IMG/VR virus record: IMGVR_UViG_3300010885_027498
Coordinates: 1 to 46,856 of that record
Source of the DNA: a virus
Reading direction: 5' to 3' (one strand)
Length of the DNA stretch: 46,856 nucleotides
Of the stretch, positions 1-8,978 are shown in pieces. The stretch's first letter is position 1. The number at the start of each line of letters is the position of its first letter. Made by a program: the position numbers and the translations under genes. The notes under the pieces were generated by a model. That model saw only the letters and a list, made by a program, of their open reading frames with translations, searched no databases and was not told the DNA's origin.

Positions 1-335
1 ATTGGTTATCCGAACGAAATCTATATCGTGACCCTTACCTACATACATTCGATGTAATGACTTTTTGGGACAGTCTTGAGCATATCCCGGATTTCGACCT
101 AATTCTGCAAAACTGTATTCAATGGGCATTTATTGCTATGCCTATTTACCAGTCGCTAATGGACGTGCTGCAATCAAAGCATTACCGCAAGGATGAGCAT
201 TACTGGTATTTTACCCATGTCGGGTTAATTGACGTAATGTACCGCCTTGGTTTCATGTTCACAGCATCAGCGAACTTAGAGGCCGAATATGGTCGAGACG
301 GAATTACAACCTTTGCTTTCCGCCGCTGCGAATAA
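1..335 (+). CDS. Class I SAM-dependent methyltransferase, C-terminal half (partial)
   Basis: Open from the first base in the frame beginning at position 3, so the gene is cut by the window start. The readable part has the post-motif-I pattern of class I methyltransferases: FDVMTFWDSLEHI, the acidic/hydrophobic strand 4 region often seen before the catalytic loop, then a strand with VGLIDVMYRLGF. The missing N-terminal half, with the glycine-rich SAM-binding motif, is at 46538-46856, and the reading frame is continuous if the two window ends are joined. The last bases overlap the next gene. The substrate (sugar, protein or nucleotide) cannot be told. Its neighbour at 45732 is glycosyltransferase-like, so a sugar-linked acceptor is possible. 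Confidence 0.8.
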   Translation, partial: WLSERNLYRDPYLHTFDVMTFWDSLEHIPDFDLILQNCIQWAFIAMPIYQSLMDVLQSKHYRKDEHYWYFTHVGLIDVMYRLGFMFTASANLEAEYGRDGITTFAFRRCE

Positions 336-858
336 GGTTGCGATTATCGTTGGTGGTGGTTCATCCGTACTTAGCGACGTGCTTGCGACGTATGAGCTAA
401 TAAAAGATACTCCGCGCGTACATTATGTGATCAACGATATGATCGTTGATTTCGCGCAAGTAGATATTGCGGTGACGCTACACCCAGAAAAGCTAGAGAA
501 TTGGCTAACTGCCCGCGCTAAATCCGGAGCGGAGAAACCGCAACGCTGCTACGCACACATAACGCGCCGATCCACAGCGGTTACACATGCTACGTCAGAT
601 TGGCTAGGATCAAGCGGATTATTCGCGGTTAAGATCGCGCTCGAAAACCTGCACAAGGCAATCATCCTATGCGGCGTACCAATGGACGCATCGCACCACT
701 ACCGCCGCCAGAAACCTTGGACCGATCATCGGCTATTTCAACGTGCTTGGATCAAGCACCACGAGAACCTGGAAGCAACTACGCGGTCATGGGGCGGTTG
801 GACGGCTGCGCGGCTCGGTGTGCCTACGGCCGAATGGCTGGCATTCCAACTGCGGTAG
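289..858 (+). CDS. Rossmann-like phage protein resembling the MptE/DUF115 group, function unknown
   Basis: A 189-residue protein with an early glycine-rich turn (IIVGGGSSV, about residues 18-26), a mid-protein acidic strand (VDIAVTLHPEKLENW) and a late segment GLFAVKIALENLHKAIILCGVPMD. That order resembles the DUF115/MptE-like nucleotide- or sugar-linked proteins found in phages and LPS loci. This is a resemblance only, not a proven family match. The ATG at 289 overlaps the methyltransferase end by 47 bases and has an AGAGG-type ribosome site just upstream, which supports translational coupling. It is the last gene of the rightward operon; a hairpin terminator follows directly. Confidence 0.7.
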   Translation: MVETELQPLLSAAANKVAIIVGGGSSVLSDVLATYELIKDTPRVHYVINDMIVDFAQVDIAVTLHPEKLENWLTARAKSGAEKPQRCYAHITRRSTAVTHATSDWLGSSGLFAVKIALENLHKAIILCGVPMDASHHYRRQKPWTDHRLFQRAWIKHHENLEATTRSWGGWTAARLGVPTAEWLAFQLR

Positions 859-958
859 ACGCCTAGCGCGATCGCCCACACGCGCGGACGGGTGCCGGCA
901 GTGTGGGCGCCTCTCAGCAGAAATAACGCACCCTGCCCCGGTTTCGCAGGCTAGGCGT
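859..958. terminator. Nested bidirectional hairpin between converging operons
   Basis: Two perfect inverted repeats are nested here. The outer arms ACGCCTAGC (859-867) and GCTAGGCGT (950-958) enclose inner arms CGCCCACAC (873-881) and GTGTGGGCG (901-909). The outer arms start right after the stop of the rightward gene and include the stop codon of the leftward gene at 951. No clear T-run follows either arm, so termination could be factor-assisted. The inner stem contains the genome-wide GCCCACA core on both strands. Confidence 0.6.
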
Positions 959-1337
959 GAGTGACAACGCCAGTTGCGAGTTGCACGGGCTGCCCTGACG
1001 TGATCGTCGTCGAAAGCAACACGACATTAGCATTCGACGTACCGACAGTAAGGCCATCAATAATTACGTCACCATCGCTGTTTTTGATGCGAGCGATCGC
1101 CGCGGTACCCGTATTATCGGCGCTTGTATCCTCAACCGGAAAATCGAAGATTAGCTGCCCGCCGGGCGAAGCCGGCGCATCACCGCACGGTGACGCGAGA
1201 GGAATAGTAGCGAGTACAGCCGCCCATGCCGCTGATCCAATTTCCAGGTAACCCGGACCGCTTGCCGCACCACCATCGATCGCATCGATGATCGCCTGCA
1301 TAATACCGGTCTTTAACTCGGTCGAGTACGTAGCCAT
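951..1337 (-). CDS. Putative virion structural protein at the end of the tail-fibre block
   Basis: A 128-residue protein with no recognised catalytic motif, rich in Ala, Gly, Thr and Val. Its N-terminus (YSTELKTGIMQAIIDAIDGG) followed by a small beta-rich body resembles accessory virion proteins encoded near phage tail fibres. It is the last gene of the leftward late operon. The start ATG at 1337 has an AGGAG ribosome site upstream. A role in the fibre or virion surface is inferred from position only. Confidence 0.6.
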   Translation of the reverse strand: MATYSTELKTGIMQAIIDAIDGGAASGPGYLEIGSAAWAAVLATIPLASPCGDAPASPGGQLIFDFPVEDTSADNTGTAAIARIKNSDGDVIIDGLTVGTSNANVVLLSTTITSGQPVQLATGVVTHA

Positions 1338-1339
1338 CG

Positions 1340-1696
1340 TTATTGGTCTCCTACGATAACGGCTATGGTAACGATCTTTCGCCGTATGTTTACGAGAGAG
1401 ATATCATCGATATCTCGGGTTAACGTTAATGTTCCGACATTTATTCCGAAATAAATATCGTCAATTTCCTTTTCGAGGCTCAAGTCACCGCTATTCTGAC
1501 TTAAGAACGTAAAAACGTCAATCGGCTTTATTAAGGTAAAATCGCCTTCTAGCGGCAGCAACACGCCTTCGCCGTAAAAAGTAATATCGTCATCAAGCAA
1601 TCTTGTTAAAGTGAGGTCACCCGTAACGCTTTCAGACGTTTCTACAGCCGACATAAGCACTTCGGCATAGACTTGACTTACGGTAACTGTACCCAT
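1340..1696 (-). CDS. Unknown protein with four beta-type internal repeats
   Basis: A 118-residue protein built mostly from about four copies of a short unit with the pattern G-x-L-T-L-x-x-x-I-D-D-I-x-F. Examples are GDLTLTRLLDDDITF, GDFTLIKPIDVFTF, GDLSLEKEIDDIYF and GTLTLTRDIDDISL, spaced by roughly 20-25 residues. This suggests a small solenoid or repeated beta-hairpin structure, as seen in adhesins and fibre parts. It sits three bases upstream of the next gene in the receptor-binding block, so it is probably a minor virion protein. No homologous family was recognised. Confidence 0.6.
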   Translation of the reverse strand: MGTVTVSQVYAEVLMSAVETSESVTGDLTLTRLLDDDITFYGEGVLLPLEGDFTLIKPIDVFTFLSQNSGDLSLEKEIDDIYFGINVGTLTLTRDIDDISLVNIRRKIVTIAVIVGDQ

Positions 1697-1698
1697 GT

Positions 1699-2781
1699 TT
1701 ATGCCGCCGCTATTGCCCTTGGTGTTGCTACACCATCCGTAAACTCTAACCCAACTTGTACGGCATTGATCGAACTAATCGACCACGGATGCAGCGTAGC
1801 AGGATCAAAGGGGAAAAACGTACTAGCTTGCTTGTACGTAAGCGCTAACGTAAACGCCGCACCACTAGCTAAACTCGATCCGCTCTGTACGATAGACAGA
1901 GCACCATCTGTTGTTGACGACGACTTTGCTCGATTAACAACCTGAATACCGTGAATAGTCTCCGGAGTAACCGGCAAATTCTCAATTTGGAAAATATCAA
2001 TATCGGTAACGACATTGGTAGAATTATAATCCACATTATCAGCGAAAGCCGGATCATCGATATTTGATACGTTTGACCCCGACAGCGGCGTGAAATCGAT
2101 TATATCGCCGTCAGCCGTTGGCGTTAACGTATCAATCCGATGTGGATTTAACGTTCCTGTGGGTGCATATCCTGTTGTCTTCCAGATAACTAAGTCATCA
2201 TAAATAGTGCCGCCAGTTGAACCGATCGGACCAAATTCAAAGCGATATAGATTATGAAAGAAACCGCCTAATCCCGAGAATGTATCGCCCGAAAAATTAA
2301 TGAGCATTGTACCGTCAACGATCAATTGAAATATGCCAGATGACCCCGGTAAAAAGTGGATTTCAACGTGATGGTTCGTACCAGGAACAAATGGGTTGTC
2401 GATATCGGTACCAGTTAAGTAATTTGATAGAGCCGACGTAGTAAATCCTTCTAGCTGCAATTTACCATCGGTTGACGGTGTGCTCACATAGGCACCACCT
2501 TCGCCAAACAGTGTATTACCCTTAATCGCGAACCATCGTCCCTCGTTAGTGGTAATACCTTCAAGTACCTTAATCCAAAAGGCAATATTAACTTGACCAG
2601 TTTGAGTACCAAATTCAAAACCCAATCGTTCACCCGATACGTGCAATAGGCCATTACCGCCGAAACGACCTGCCCCGGCTTCGACCGATAAATCCATAGC
2701 CGCCAAGTTGCTGTAACTGCGCAAAGCAAGATCAGCCTTGGCGGCGTATTTATCGAACCCGTCAAGAAATAGGAGGCTCAT
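1699..2781 (-). CDS. Lectin-like (concanavalin A/LamG fold) tail fibre or receptor-binding protein
   Basis: A 360-residue protein opening with FLDGFDKYA, then a beta-sandwich pattern typical of phage LamG/concanavalin-A-like domains: VNIAFWIKV, GRWFAIKGN, NHHVEIHFL, GIFQLIVDGTML and TIYDDLVIW. The region to about residue 210 fits this fold. The rest is Thr/Ser-rich and probably mediates assembly. Such proteins bind host-surface glycans. The start ATG overlaps the upstream gene's end and is preceded by a purine-rich site. It belongs to the tail-fibre end of the late operon. Confidence 0.7.
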   Translation of the reverse strand: MSLLFLDGFDKYAAKADLALRSYSNLAAMDLSVEAGAGRFGGNGLLHVSGERLGFEFGTQTGQVNIAFWIKVLEGITTNEGRWFAIKGNTLFGEGGAYVSTPSTDGKLQLEGFTTSALSNYLTGTDIDNPFVPGTNHHVEIHFLPGSSGIFQLIVDGTMLINFSGDTFSGLGGFFHNLYRFEFGPIGSTGGTIYDDLVIWKTTGYAPTGTLNPHRIDTLTPTADGDIIDFTPLSGSNVSNIDDPAFADNVDYNSTNVVTDIDIFQIENLPVTPETIHGIQVVNRAKSSSTTDGALSIVQSGSSLASGAAFTLALTYKQASTFFPFDPATLHPWSISSINAVQVGLEFTDGVATPRAIAAA

Positions 2782-3725
2782 AGCAGGGTGCCCACAATGT
2801 TCATGGCGACGTTACCTAGTGTGGCGTCGGGCGGGTTAGGCGCGACAAAACCGAGTTGATCCCCTGCTTCGAATAGAATTTCATGGGGCAGATCAAACAC
2901 ACCATCTGTGCTAGTAGTAAAGGTTACTGTACCGATTGGATCGTTATTCTTTGTCAGTGTCCACTCAGCGGTACCGGTTGACGCTTCAGCCGACTTAGCG
3001 AAGCTGGTAGTCAGCCCTACCTCAAGAATGAATGAGCGTGACGCGATGAACTTGTACAAGGTACCGCCAATATGCGGTACATAAAAATAGGGTGCAATTT
3101 CGAGCCGACTATTCGGAAACTCGAACATGAATGTATAGTAATCCGTTCCGCCGCTCGGTAGCGTCGCGGCATTCGGATCAAAAGCTGTATCAGATGTATG
3201 CGACACAGCGACTTGATAGACGCCAGAATACTCAAATGGCGTGCTAACCTTAACCAAGTCATACTGCACATAATCAGTATCGGCTTGCCATTCACCACAC
3301 CAACGCGCTACCCGCGGCGTTGAGAGCATTTGACGATAATAGTCATGCCCTGCGCCGTCATTTGCAAACGGATCAAATATGCCGGCGGACACATGTTCAA
3401 AGATGATCAGATAAGTGCCATAGTTAGGCACGGTAACAATGTCGTTAGGTGCATAGGTGTACCCCGACGCCCAATCGCCCTTATAGTCCCATGCGCCGCT
3501 TGGTAGAGTGTATGGACCAAGTACGCTATAATCGCTCATGTGTACGTAAAGTTGATTTCCATTCGTTATCTCGAAATCAACAGGCGATATAGCAACCGGC
3601 GGGTTGTCTTCGATAGAAGTAACCCGCGTGTCTAGGTCATCGAAATTGCCGTCAACCTCAGCGGCGGTGAGGTTAGCACCTTTGCCGGTTCCCCATGCAC
3701 CATCGGTGCGATAGATGATAGGCAT
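2778..3725 (-). CDS. Tail fibre protein with two carbohydrate-binding-like modules
   Basis: A 315-residue protein. The N-terminus (GKGANLTAAEVDGNFDDLD, then VTSIED) is a common phage fibre opening that attaches to the tail tip. The middle has two related units of the form W-x-x-x-Y-x-x-x-D-x-V: DWASGYTYAPNDIVTV (about 85-100) and EWQADTDYVQYDLVKV (about 145-160). They resemble small chitin/cellulose-binding modules. The C-terminal half is beta-rich and may trimerise. It overlaps the next gene by four bases (ATGA type). A host receptor-binding role is inferred. Confidence 0.7.
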   Translation of the reverse strand: MPIIYRTDGAWGTGKGANLTAAEVDGNFDDLDTRVTSIEDNPPVAISPVDFEITNGNQLYVHMSDYSVLGPYTLPSGAWDYKGDWASGYTYAPNDIVTVPNYGTYLIIFEHVSAGIFDPFANDGAGHDYYRQMLSTPRVARWCGEWQADTDYVQYDLVKVSTPFEYSGVYQVAVSHTSDTAFDPNAATLPSGGTDYYTFMFEFPNSRLEIAPYFYVPHIGGTLYKFIASRSFILEVGLTTSFAKSAEASTGTAEWTLTKNNDPIGTVTFTTSTDGVFDLPHEILFEAGDQLGFVAPNPPDATLGNVAMNIVGTLL

Positions 3726-4135
3726 TATGGCGGGTCCCCTTCTGGATATGGATACTGACGTTTACGGATAATCTTTGCATTCGCACTTTCCGTACCCGTC
3801 GTATCATAAGTATCTTTCGTGCGCTGGAAATCTTGACCTGACCCCTGCTTAGTGCCGACTTTTGTAAACTCTTCGACATCAACATACGTATCAGGATCGT
3901 CTTCGCTTTCAACACGACGGATATTACTTGCGACAGGTTTAATTTTCGTTTTCTGGTCACAATAGAATGAAATCGAAACCGAATTACTACCCGATAATAG
4001 CTTTGGTTCCGCTGCATCATCCCCGTATGTAACGTCGATGACAGCAGTGCTAATTCCACCTACCACGACAGCGGTACCGGACCGCGTAAATGGTGTATTA
4101 GTCTCGAAGGGCCGAATAATGCGCTCTAGTGCCAT
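3725..4135 (-). CDS. Small tail-associated structural protein, unknown
   Basis: A 136-residue protein with no known motif. The first half is predicted beta (VVVGGISTAVIDV, NSVSISFYC); the second half is charged and ends in a Pro-rich tail. It shares single bases with both neighbours: its start overlaps the tail-tip gene stop as TAATG, and its stop abuts the fibre gene. It is probably translated in step with the tail-tip protein and may link fibres to the tip. Confidence 0.6.
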   Translation of the reverse strand: MALERIIRPFETNTPFTRSGTAVVVGGISTAVIDVTYGDDAAEPKLLSGSNSVSISFYCDQKTKIKPVASNIRRVESEDDPDTYVDVEEFTKVGTKQGSGQDFQRTKDTYDTTGTESANAKIIRKRQYPYPEGDPP

Positions 4136-5889
4136 TACAAAGCCTCAAGATCAATTTGGCGCGGTGCAACTAGCGTGCTAACGACAGGAACATACGTCTT
4201 ACTAAACGGCCCGCCATCAACCGGTTTTAGCTTAAACCGGAAACTAGCACTGCTTTTTGTTCTCTGTAACACAGCCTGAGATTTAGACAATGGAAAATGT
4301 AATCCATCATCAGATGGTGACGTTGGTGGTATCCAATAAGTCAAATCGCCCGTATCAATTTCGGTGTACATATCGTCATAATATTGGTAACCTAAATCAA
4401 CGTATCCGCTATCAGCATAACTCGGTGTTCCTACACTACCTATAACAGCATTGCCCGTACCGATAGAGCAAGCAAACGTAACACGCCCGAAAAAAGCACC
4501 GCTATCGCCGTCGCCGCTAATTGTGTATTCCTTGATCTTACCGAAAGCTTGCCCGCCGGGCAGGCGATCGTCGATAAGTAGGAAATTCTTACGACACGAA
4601 AATTCCAGTGAACGCTCGAAACGACAATCCACAGAAATTTCGACAGCCCTGCATCGTGCCAACAACCGCGCACGTGCAAGACACAATAGATACTCGAATT
4701 GAATAATACCAGCCGTTGTTTGCAGATGGTAAGCCCTAGTAGTATCCGGCCCGGTAGCTGATAACGTTAATTCATCGATTAAATCGTCGTTAGTCGGTTC
4801 CGTTAATATATCCTGAAAATCGGCAACTACCGAGAACTTTACAATTTCAGTACGCTTACGATTGGCAGCATAACCGACAACAAGTGTAGTTTGCACAAGG
4901 TAGCGCAACGTCCATTCTTGCTGTGCCGACATAGATAAAGGAATATTAACCGGCGGGTCAGAAAATGGGTCTACTTTACCCGACTGTGATTGCACTTCAG
5001 TTACCGCGGGCGGCTCATAAACCTGCGTTAAATTAACAGGACTAGTATTTGATTGCGATATTGACAAGATATCGCCACTAGCATGTTCTTTCTCATTATT
5101 CGTGTATGTAGAGCTTAACGACGATGTTTCTGCCGTTTCGCTTCCGAGAAGGTCAACTGCACTAGCAGAAACTACACGCCAACCGCCTTCTAACGACGTG
5201 TCAGCCGACGGCCAATCGCCTAGCAATTTATGCGCAGCCGGTGAATTGAATGTGCCTGGATTAAGGTTAATATTGCCTGAAGCTACCTGATCCCAAGTAA
5301 ACGTAGCAGTAACCTTAACGACGCTTAAAGGAACTTGGCCTAATCGAAGCTCTAAACCTTCGTGAAAAATATCAAGCGGTGTTAACGTTATTAGACCATC
5401 TTCGCCAATAATAATGTCAGTTGTCGTTAACTCTAATGTTACCCGATCAATGTTCCATAACCGCGTGTAACCCTCTAGCACCACGTCAGGATCATTTTGC
5501 CGATCGGGCTCAATCCAAGTTGCGTCGTAATACGGGGAAACTTTCAGTGTTTGAGCGAACGCCAGCTTTGTCACGTCGAAGTTAGCAGGCCGCGCAATAA
5601 ACGTTAACGTTACTACGTCTTCGACGATACTTTCAGGAATACCAATAAGCCGCCCGGTAAATAGTGGAACGATCGATGTTCCATTAAACCACGAAAACCA
5701 ACACCACGTTTTGCGACCGGGCGCGAGTAGTCCTACGCGCGGATTAGCAATCTCAATCTCTAATGATGCAAAATCGCCTTCTGTTTGCGTAATAGTGAAC
5801 GCAAAAATTAATTCATCCTCACGGTTATGCACCATGTCATTAAAATCTTCGCCTTGATCTATCCAGGCAAAGTAAAAAGGTCCCGGCAT
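4135..5889 (-). CDS. Large tail-tip/baseplate hub-like protein
   Basis: A 584-residue protein located just after the tape measure and one small gene, the position of the tail-tip hub in siphoviruses. The first 130 residues look like a hub-type beta domain (LEIEIANPRVGLLAPGRKTWCWF, LFTGRLIGIPE, VTLTFIARPANFDV). The middle has long beta-rich segments, and the C-terminal part repeats short aromatic strands (YVDLGYQYYDDMY). It is not recognisably related to lambda gpJ. Overlaps on both sides as TAATG suggest coupled translation. Confidence 0.7.
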   Translation of the reverse strand: MPGPFYFAWIDQGEDFNDMVHNREDELIFAFTITQTEGDFASLEIEIANPRVGLLAPGRKTWCWFSWFNGTSIVPLFTGRLIGIPESIVEDVVTLTFIARPANFDVTKLAFAQTLKVSPYYDATWIEPDRQNDPDVVLEGYTRLWNIDRVTLELTTTDIIIGEDGLITLTPLDIFHEGLELRLGQVPLSVVKVTATFTWDQVASGNINLNPGTFNSPAAHKLLGDWPSADTSLEGGWRVVSASAVDLLGSETAETSSLSSTYTNNEKEHASGDILSISQSNTSPVNLTQVYEPPAVTEVQSQSGKVDPFSDPPVNIPLSMSAQQEWTLRYLVQTTLVVGYAANRKRTEIVKFSVVADFQDILTEPTNDDLIDELTLSATGPDTTRAYHLQTTAGIIQFEYLLCLARARLLARCRAVEISVDCRFERSLEFSCRKNFLLIDDRLPGGQAFGKIKEYTISGDGDSGAFFGRVTFACSIGTGNAVIGSVGTPSYADSGYVDLGYQYYDDMYTEIDTGDLTYWIPPTSPSDDGLHFPLSKSQAVLQRTKSSASFRFKLKPVDGGPFSKTYVPVVSTLVAPRQIDLEAL

Positions 5890-6314
5890 TAAATTTCCTC
5901 AAGTTCGATAGACCAGGACACAGTATTTCCATATTCATCGCGCGATTGCGTATAAGACAGTACCATCATATCGAGCACAGGCCGATAGAAAGTAAAATCG
6001 CCCTCTTCCCGTAACGAACCAGAAACAGCGTAACGAGAAGCTGATCCTACACCGGTCAAATAACATAACTCAGTGATGCAATTAACTGTAACTTCTTGCC
6101 CCGGCCAAACATTATCTAATGCAGGTGCCTGTTGGTCAGAACAAGTAATCGTAACCTTGAACTTTTGAAATTGATCATGAGCTAGATCAACCAATGTCCC
6201 ATTGATAGTACGCCGATATGCCGACGCGGCGTCAATAGGCTCTAAATCCTCAGAAGCGCCACGGATCGAATAAGGTGGAACACCGAACGGTGCAATATCG
6301 AGTACAGTTGTCAT
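5889..6314 (-). CDS. Tail protein between tape measure and tail tip
   Basis: A 141-residue beta-rich protein immediately downstream of the tape measure gene, overlapping it by four bases (ATGA). Features include a repeated Cys pattern (ITCSD, VNCITELCYLTG) and the strand YGNTVSWSIELEEI at the C-terminus. In many siphoviruses a distal tail or tail-tip connector protein occupies this position. Function is inferred from gene order only. Confidence 0.6.
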   Translation of the reverse strand: MTTVLDIAPFGVPPYSIRGASEDLEPIDAASAYRRTINGTLVDLAHDQFQKFKVTITCSDQQAPALDNVWPGQEVTVNCITELCYLTGVGSASRYAVSGSLREEGDFTFYRPVLDMMVLSYTQSRDEYGNTVSWSIELEEI

Positions 6315-8440
6315 CTATACCACGTCGGTTTTTTACCGCCACGGGTCAAGGAACGTTTCACGGCGTATCGTTCTAATTGTAGAACAGCGGTTGGTGTGGC
6401 CGTCAAGCCTCCGATCGATGCGCCGTCTAAATTCAGGGTCACCGGGCGGCCCGAGACGGCGCCGCCGTCGGCATAGGCCGGCAAGGGTATGCGTGCGGCG
6501 GATACAGCGGGCGCCAGTGAGCCCACAATGGCGGACGGGCTGAAGTGCATCCCGTTGAGTGCAGCGAACAGGTCCGCCCCGTAGCGCCGCACGGCCGCGG
6601 CGCGGATCACGTATTCACCGCGGCTCAGACGGGCAAGAATGCTGTCCGATCGAGCCGTGCCCGGCCCGCGAAGCGGTCCACCTCGGGCGAAAGCCGGTGC
6701 GCCTGCGCCTGTAGCTGCACCACCGGCACTCAATCCGAGAAATTGCTTGGTAGCCGCCACAGCTTTTTCGATCGCCTGCGTGACTGCGTTCCAAGCGGCG
6801 ATAGCTCCGCCTGTTAGCGTTTCCCAAGCTTTTGACGCTGCGTTAACGATCGCAGTAAACCCGTCACGAAAGAATTGAATGATCGCATTAACTATCTGGC
6901 CGAATATTGTCGCATCCCAAGCCTTAACGATATAATTCCAAATCTCAGATGCTTTTTGCGTAATATATGACGTGATCGTATTCCACAGTGCCGTAAGCGC
7001 CGGGCCTATTCCGCCCATTTCTTTCATTTTTGAGATTAGCATACCAATAACAACGAGCACGGCCGCAACTGCTAGAGGTAGCGGAGCGAAGGCAAGAACC
7101 AACGCGGTAATAATACCAAGAAAAACTTGCAATGGGGACAATGTTGTATTGAACAACTTATTTAGTTGCATAGTAAGAAATTCAACAGCCATTTGCCAAC
7201 CACGGAACGAGGCGGCAATAATCGTTCCTAAACTTGCCGCAACGTTACCGAGCGCCTTAAAGACGTTTATTATGTCCTGAAGCTGTTTCTTACCTTGAGT
7301 TGTCTGTAAGTGTTTATTCAGGTCATCAATGTAGCGGATAACAGAATTGATCGCGCCGGAAAAGCCTGACGTACCTGCGGCGGCTTTGTCGAGCGTACCA
7401 AGAAAACGGGTAAAACTATCGCTCAATTGCCCCATTGAATTACTAATTGTGGGCGTTACTTTAGCGAATAGTTTATTTATCTCCCCTGTCTGTGACTTCA
7501 CTGCCCGTAATAGATCGCGTGTTGTTAATTGCCCTGCCGCCGATAATTCAGCGAGACTTTCACGGGTAGTTCCAAGACCTTTAGCAACCAAATTACCGAA
7601 CACAGGAAAAGTTTCCATGATAGTTCGAAATTCGTCGCCATCTAACTTACCTTTCGCCATGGCTTGGCTAAGCTGCACCATAGCCGCTGTTTGTTCGTGT
7701 GTAGTAGCACCCGAAATACGAAATGCTTTGCCAATATTTTCAGTAAACTGTAATAGGTCCTTTGACGAAGCTACTTGTTTACTCGTTGATTGAGCTAGGC
7801 GAGTATATAGAGTAATAGTACCCTCGTAACTGCCTTGCGATCGCCGGCTAATGTCCGCAAGTTTTTGCTCAGTAGCCGCGAGTTCCTTTTCATCCTTAGT
7901 AACCAGCCGAATACGAGACTGCAAGTTTGTGTACGTATCCGCACGATCAGCAATCGCTTTCGTAGCGAATACTGCGGCGATAGCTGCTCCCGCTGACTTT
8001 AATTGCGGAGTAAGTAACGAAAAAGATTGATTAGTCGCGTTAACTGATGTGCTAACGGATGATAATGCCGCGCGAGCAGATGACGCACCCGAGGCTAAAG
8101 CGCCAAATCCGATCGAAGTAAGTCGCGATGATAATGTCGTTGCCGATACTGCGGCCGTCTGCATTTGCTGACGCAAATTAGCAATCGCTGTAGCGCCGGC
8201 ATTAGCCTTTGAAGCTAGACCATACGCCGCGGTAGCGAGTTTCTCAGTTGCCGCGCTTGCTGCACTACTATTCCGAGATAACTCACCAAAACCAAGCTGC
8301 TTCAATGCTTGATCGGCTTGTTTCGCTGCATTTGATAACTTACCGAACGCACGTGTGCCGGTATTCGCAATACGATCAAAAGCTTGCGTAGATTGCCCGT
8401 CGTCAGTAATTTCAATCTGTTGTTTGATTTTATCGACCAC
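6311..8440 (-). CDS. Tail tape measure protein
   Basis: About 709 residues. It has an Ala/Gln-rich helical N-terminus, then a conserved tape-measure domain (about 160-350) with segments such as YTNLQSRIRLVTKDE, TLYTRLAQST and GDEFRTIMETFPVFGNLVAKGLG. A strongly hydrophobic stretch follows (about 425-470, FLGIITALVLAFAPLP), then a Gly/Ala-rich C-terminus. This is the TIGR02675-like N-terminal pattern. At about 1.5 angstrom per residue it predicts a tail near 105 nm. The start is placed at the GTG at 8440 because GGAAGG lies seven bases upstream; a GTG at 8473 would give 720 residues but lacks a ribosome site. It overlaps the upstream gene. Confidence 0.9.
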   Translation of the reverse strand: MVDKIKQQIEITDDGQSTQAFDRIANTGTRAFGKLSNAAKQADQALKQLGFGELSRNSSAASAATEKLATAAYGLASKANAGATAIANLRQQMQTAAVSATTLSSRLTSIGFGALASGASSARAALSSVSTSVNATNQSFSLLTPQLKSAGAAIAAVFATKAIADRADTYTNLQSRIRLVTKDEKELAATEQKLADISRRSQGSYEGTITLYTRLAQSTSKQVASSKDLLQFTENIGKAFRISGATTHEQTAAMVQLSQAMAKGKLDGDEFRTIMETFPVFGNLVAKGLGTTRESLAELSAAGQLTTRDLLRAVKSQTGEINKLFAKVTPTISNSMGQLSDSFTRFLGTLDKAAAGTSGFSGAINSVIRYIDDLNKHLQTTQGKKQLQDIINVFKALGNVAASLGTIIAASFRGWQMAVEFLTMQLNKLFNTTLSPLQVFLGIITALVLAFAPLPLAVAAVLVVIGMLISKMKEMGGIGPALTALWNTITSYITQKASEIWNYIVKAWDATIFGQIVNAIIQFFRDGFTAIVNAASKAWETLTGGAIAAWNAVTQAIEKAVAATKQFLGLSAGGAATGAGAPAFARGGPLRGPGTARSDSILARLSRGEYVIRAAAVRRYGADLFAALNGMHFSPSAIVGSLAPAVSAARIPLPAYADGGAVSGRPVTLNLDGASIGGLTATPTAVLQLERYAVKRSLTRGGKKPTWYR

Positions 8441-8978
8441 GACGTGACCTTCCGTAGTATCGCTGATAGACACTTGGAATAAGTCTTATATTCTTTGCAA
8501 TAATTTCCCTTAAACGAAACTTACGTGGCACATATACCGACTTTACACCGAAATAGATAGGCTTACGTGTCTCGTATGAGAAAAGCAACGGTGTACCATG
8601 GCGTGATCGACCGTAAAAAAGCTTACCACCATATTGCGACGGCGGAACCGTTACACCACTATTCGAAAAAGGTATCCACAATAAGGGCTTACCCTGGATT
8701 AACCCGCCTTTTTCGAAAAATGCAGCTAACTTTTCCTTATGTTCGATATCGATTATAGCACCATTCGGTATTTTTTGTGCGAAACAAACAAAACCATTTA
8801 TAAAACGTGTACCAAAATGACCAGCACTAGCTATTTGGGCGCGACCTGCCGTTTGTATTAGCTCTGCAACCTCTGTAGCAGTCGCTAAGCTTGCAGAACG
8901 AATATCCTTGCGAATAGCATCAAAGTTTCGCTGTAATTGAGTGCCGACTGGCTCACCGGTAATCGCTATCTTAAGCAT
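8430..8978 (-). CDS. Phage tail-region protein (DUF6441-like), unknown function
   Basis: A 182-residue basic protein. The helical start (NFDAIRKDIRSASLATATEVAELIQTAGR) is followed by an aromatic beta region (KPLLWIPFSNSGVTVPPSQ, LLFSYETRKPIYFGVK) and a basic tail. The family assignment is from memory of the pattern and is tentative. It starts inside the last codons of the frameshifted chaperone product and ends inside the tape measure start, so it is tightly coupled in the tail assembly unit. A role in tail initiation or completion is possible. Confidence 0.6.
   Translation of the reverse strand: MLKIAITGEPVGTQLQRNFDAIRKDIRSASLATATEVAELIQTAGRAQIASAGHFGTRFINGFVCFAQKIPNGAIIDIEHKEKLAAFFEKGGLIQGKPLLWIPFSNSGVTVPPSQYGGKLFYGRSRHGTPLLFSYETRKPIYFGVKSVYVPRKFRLREIIAKNIRLIPSVYQRYYGRSRRGR

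Noticed and set aside
7347-7793. 148-residue plus-strand frame inside the tape measure
   Set aside because: Antisense shadow of the conserved tape measure domain.
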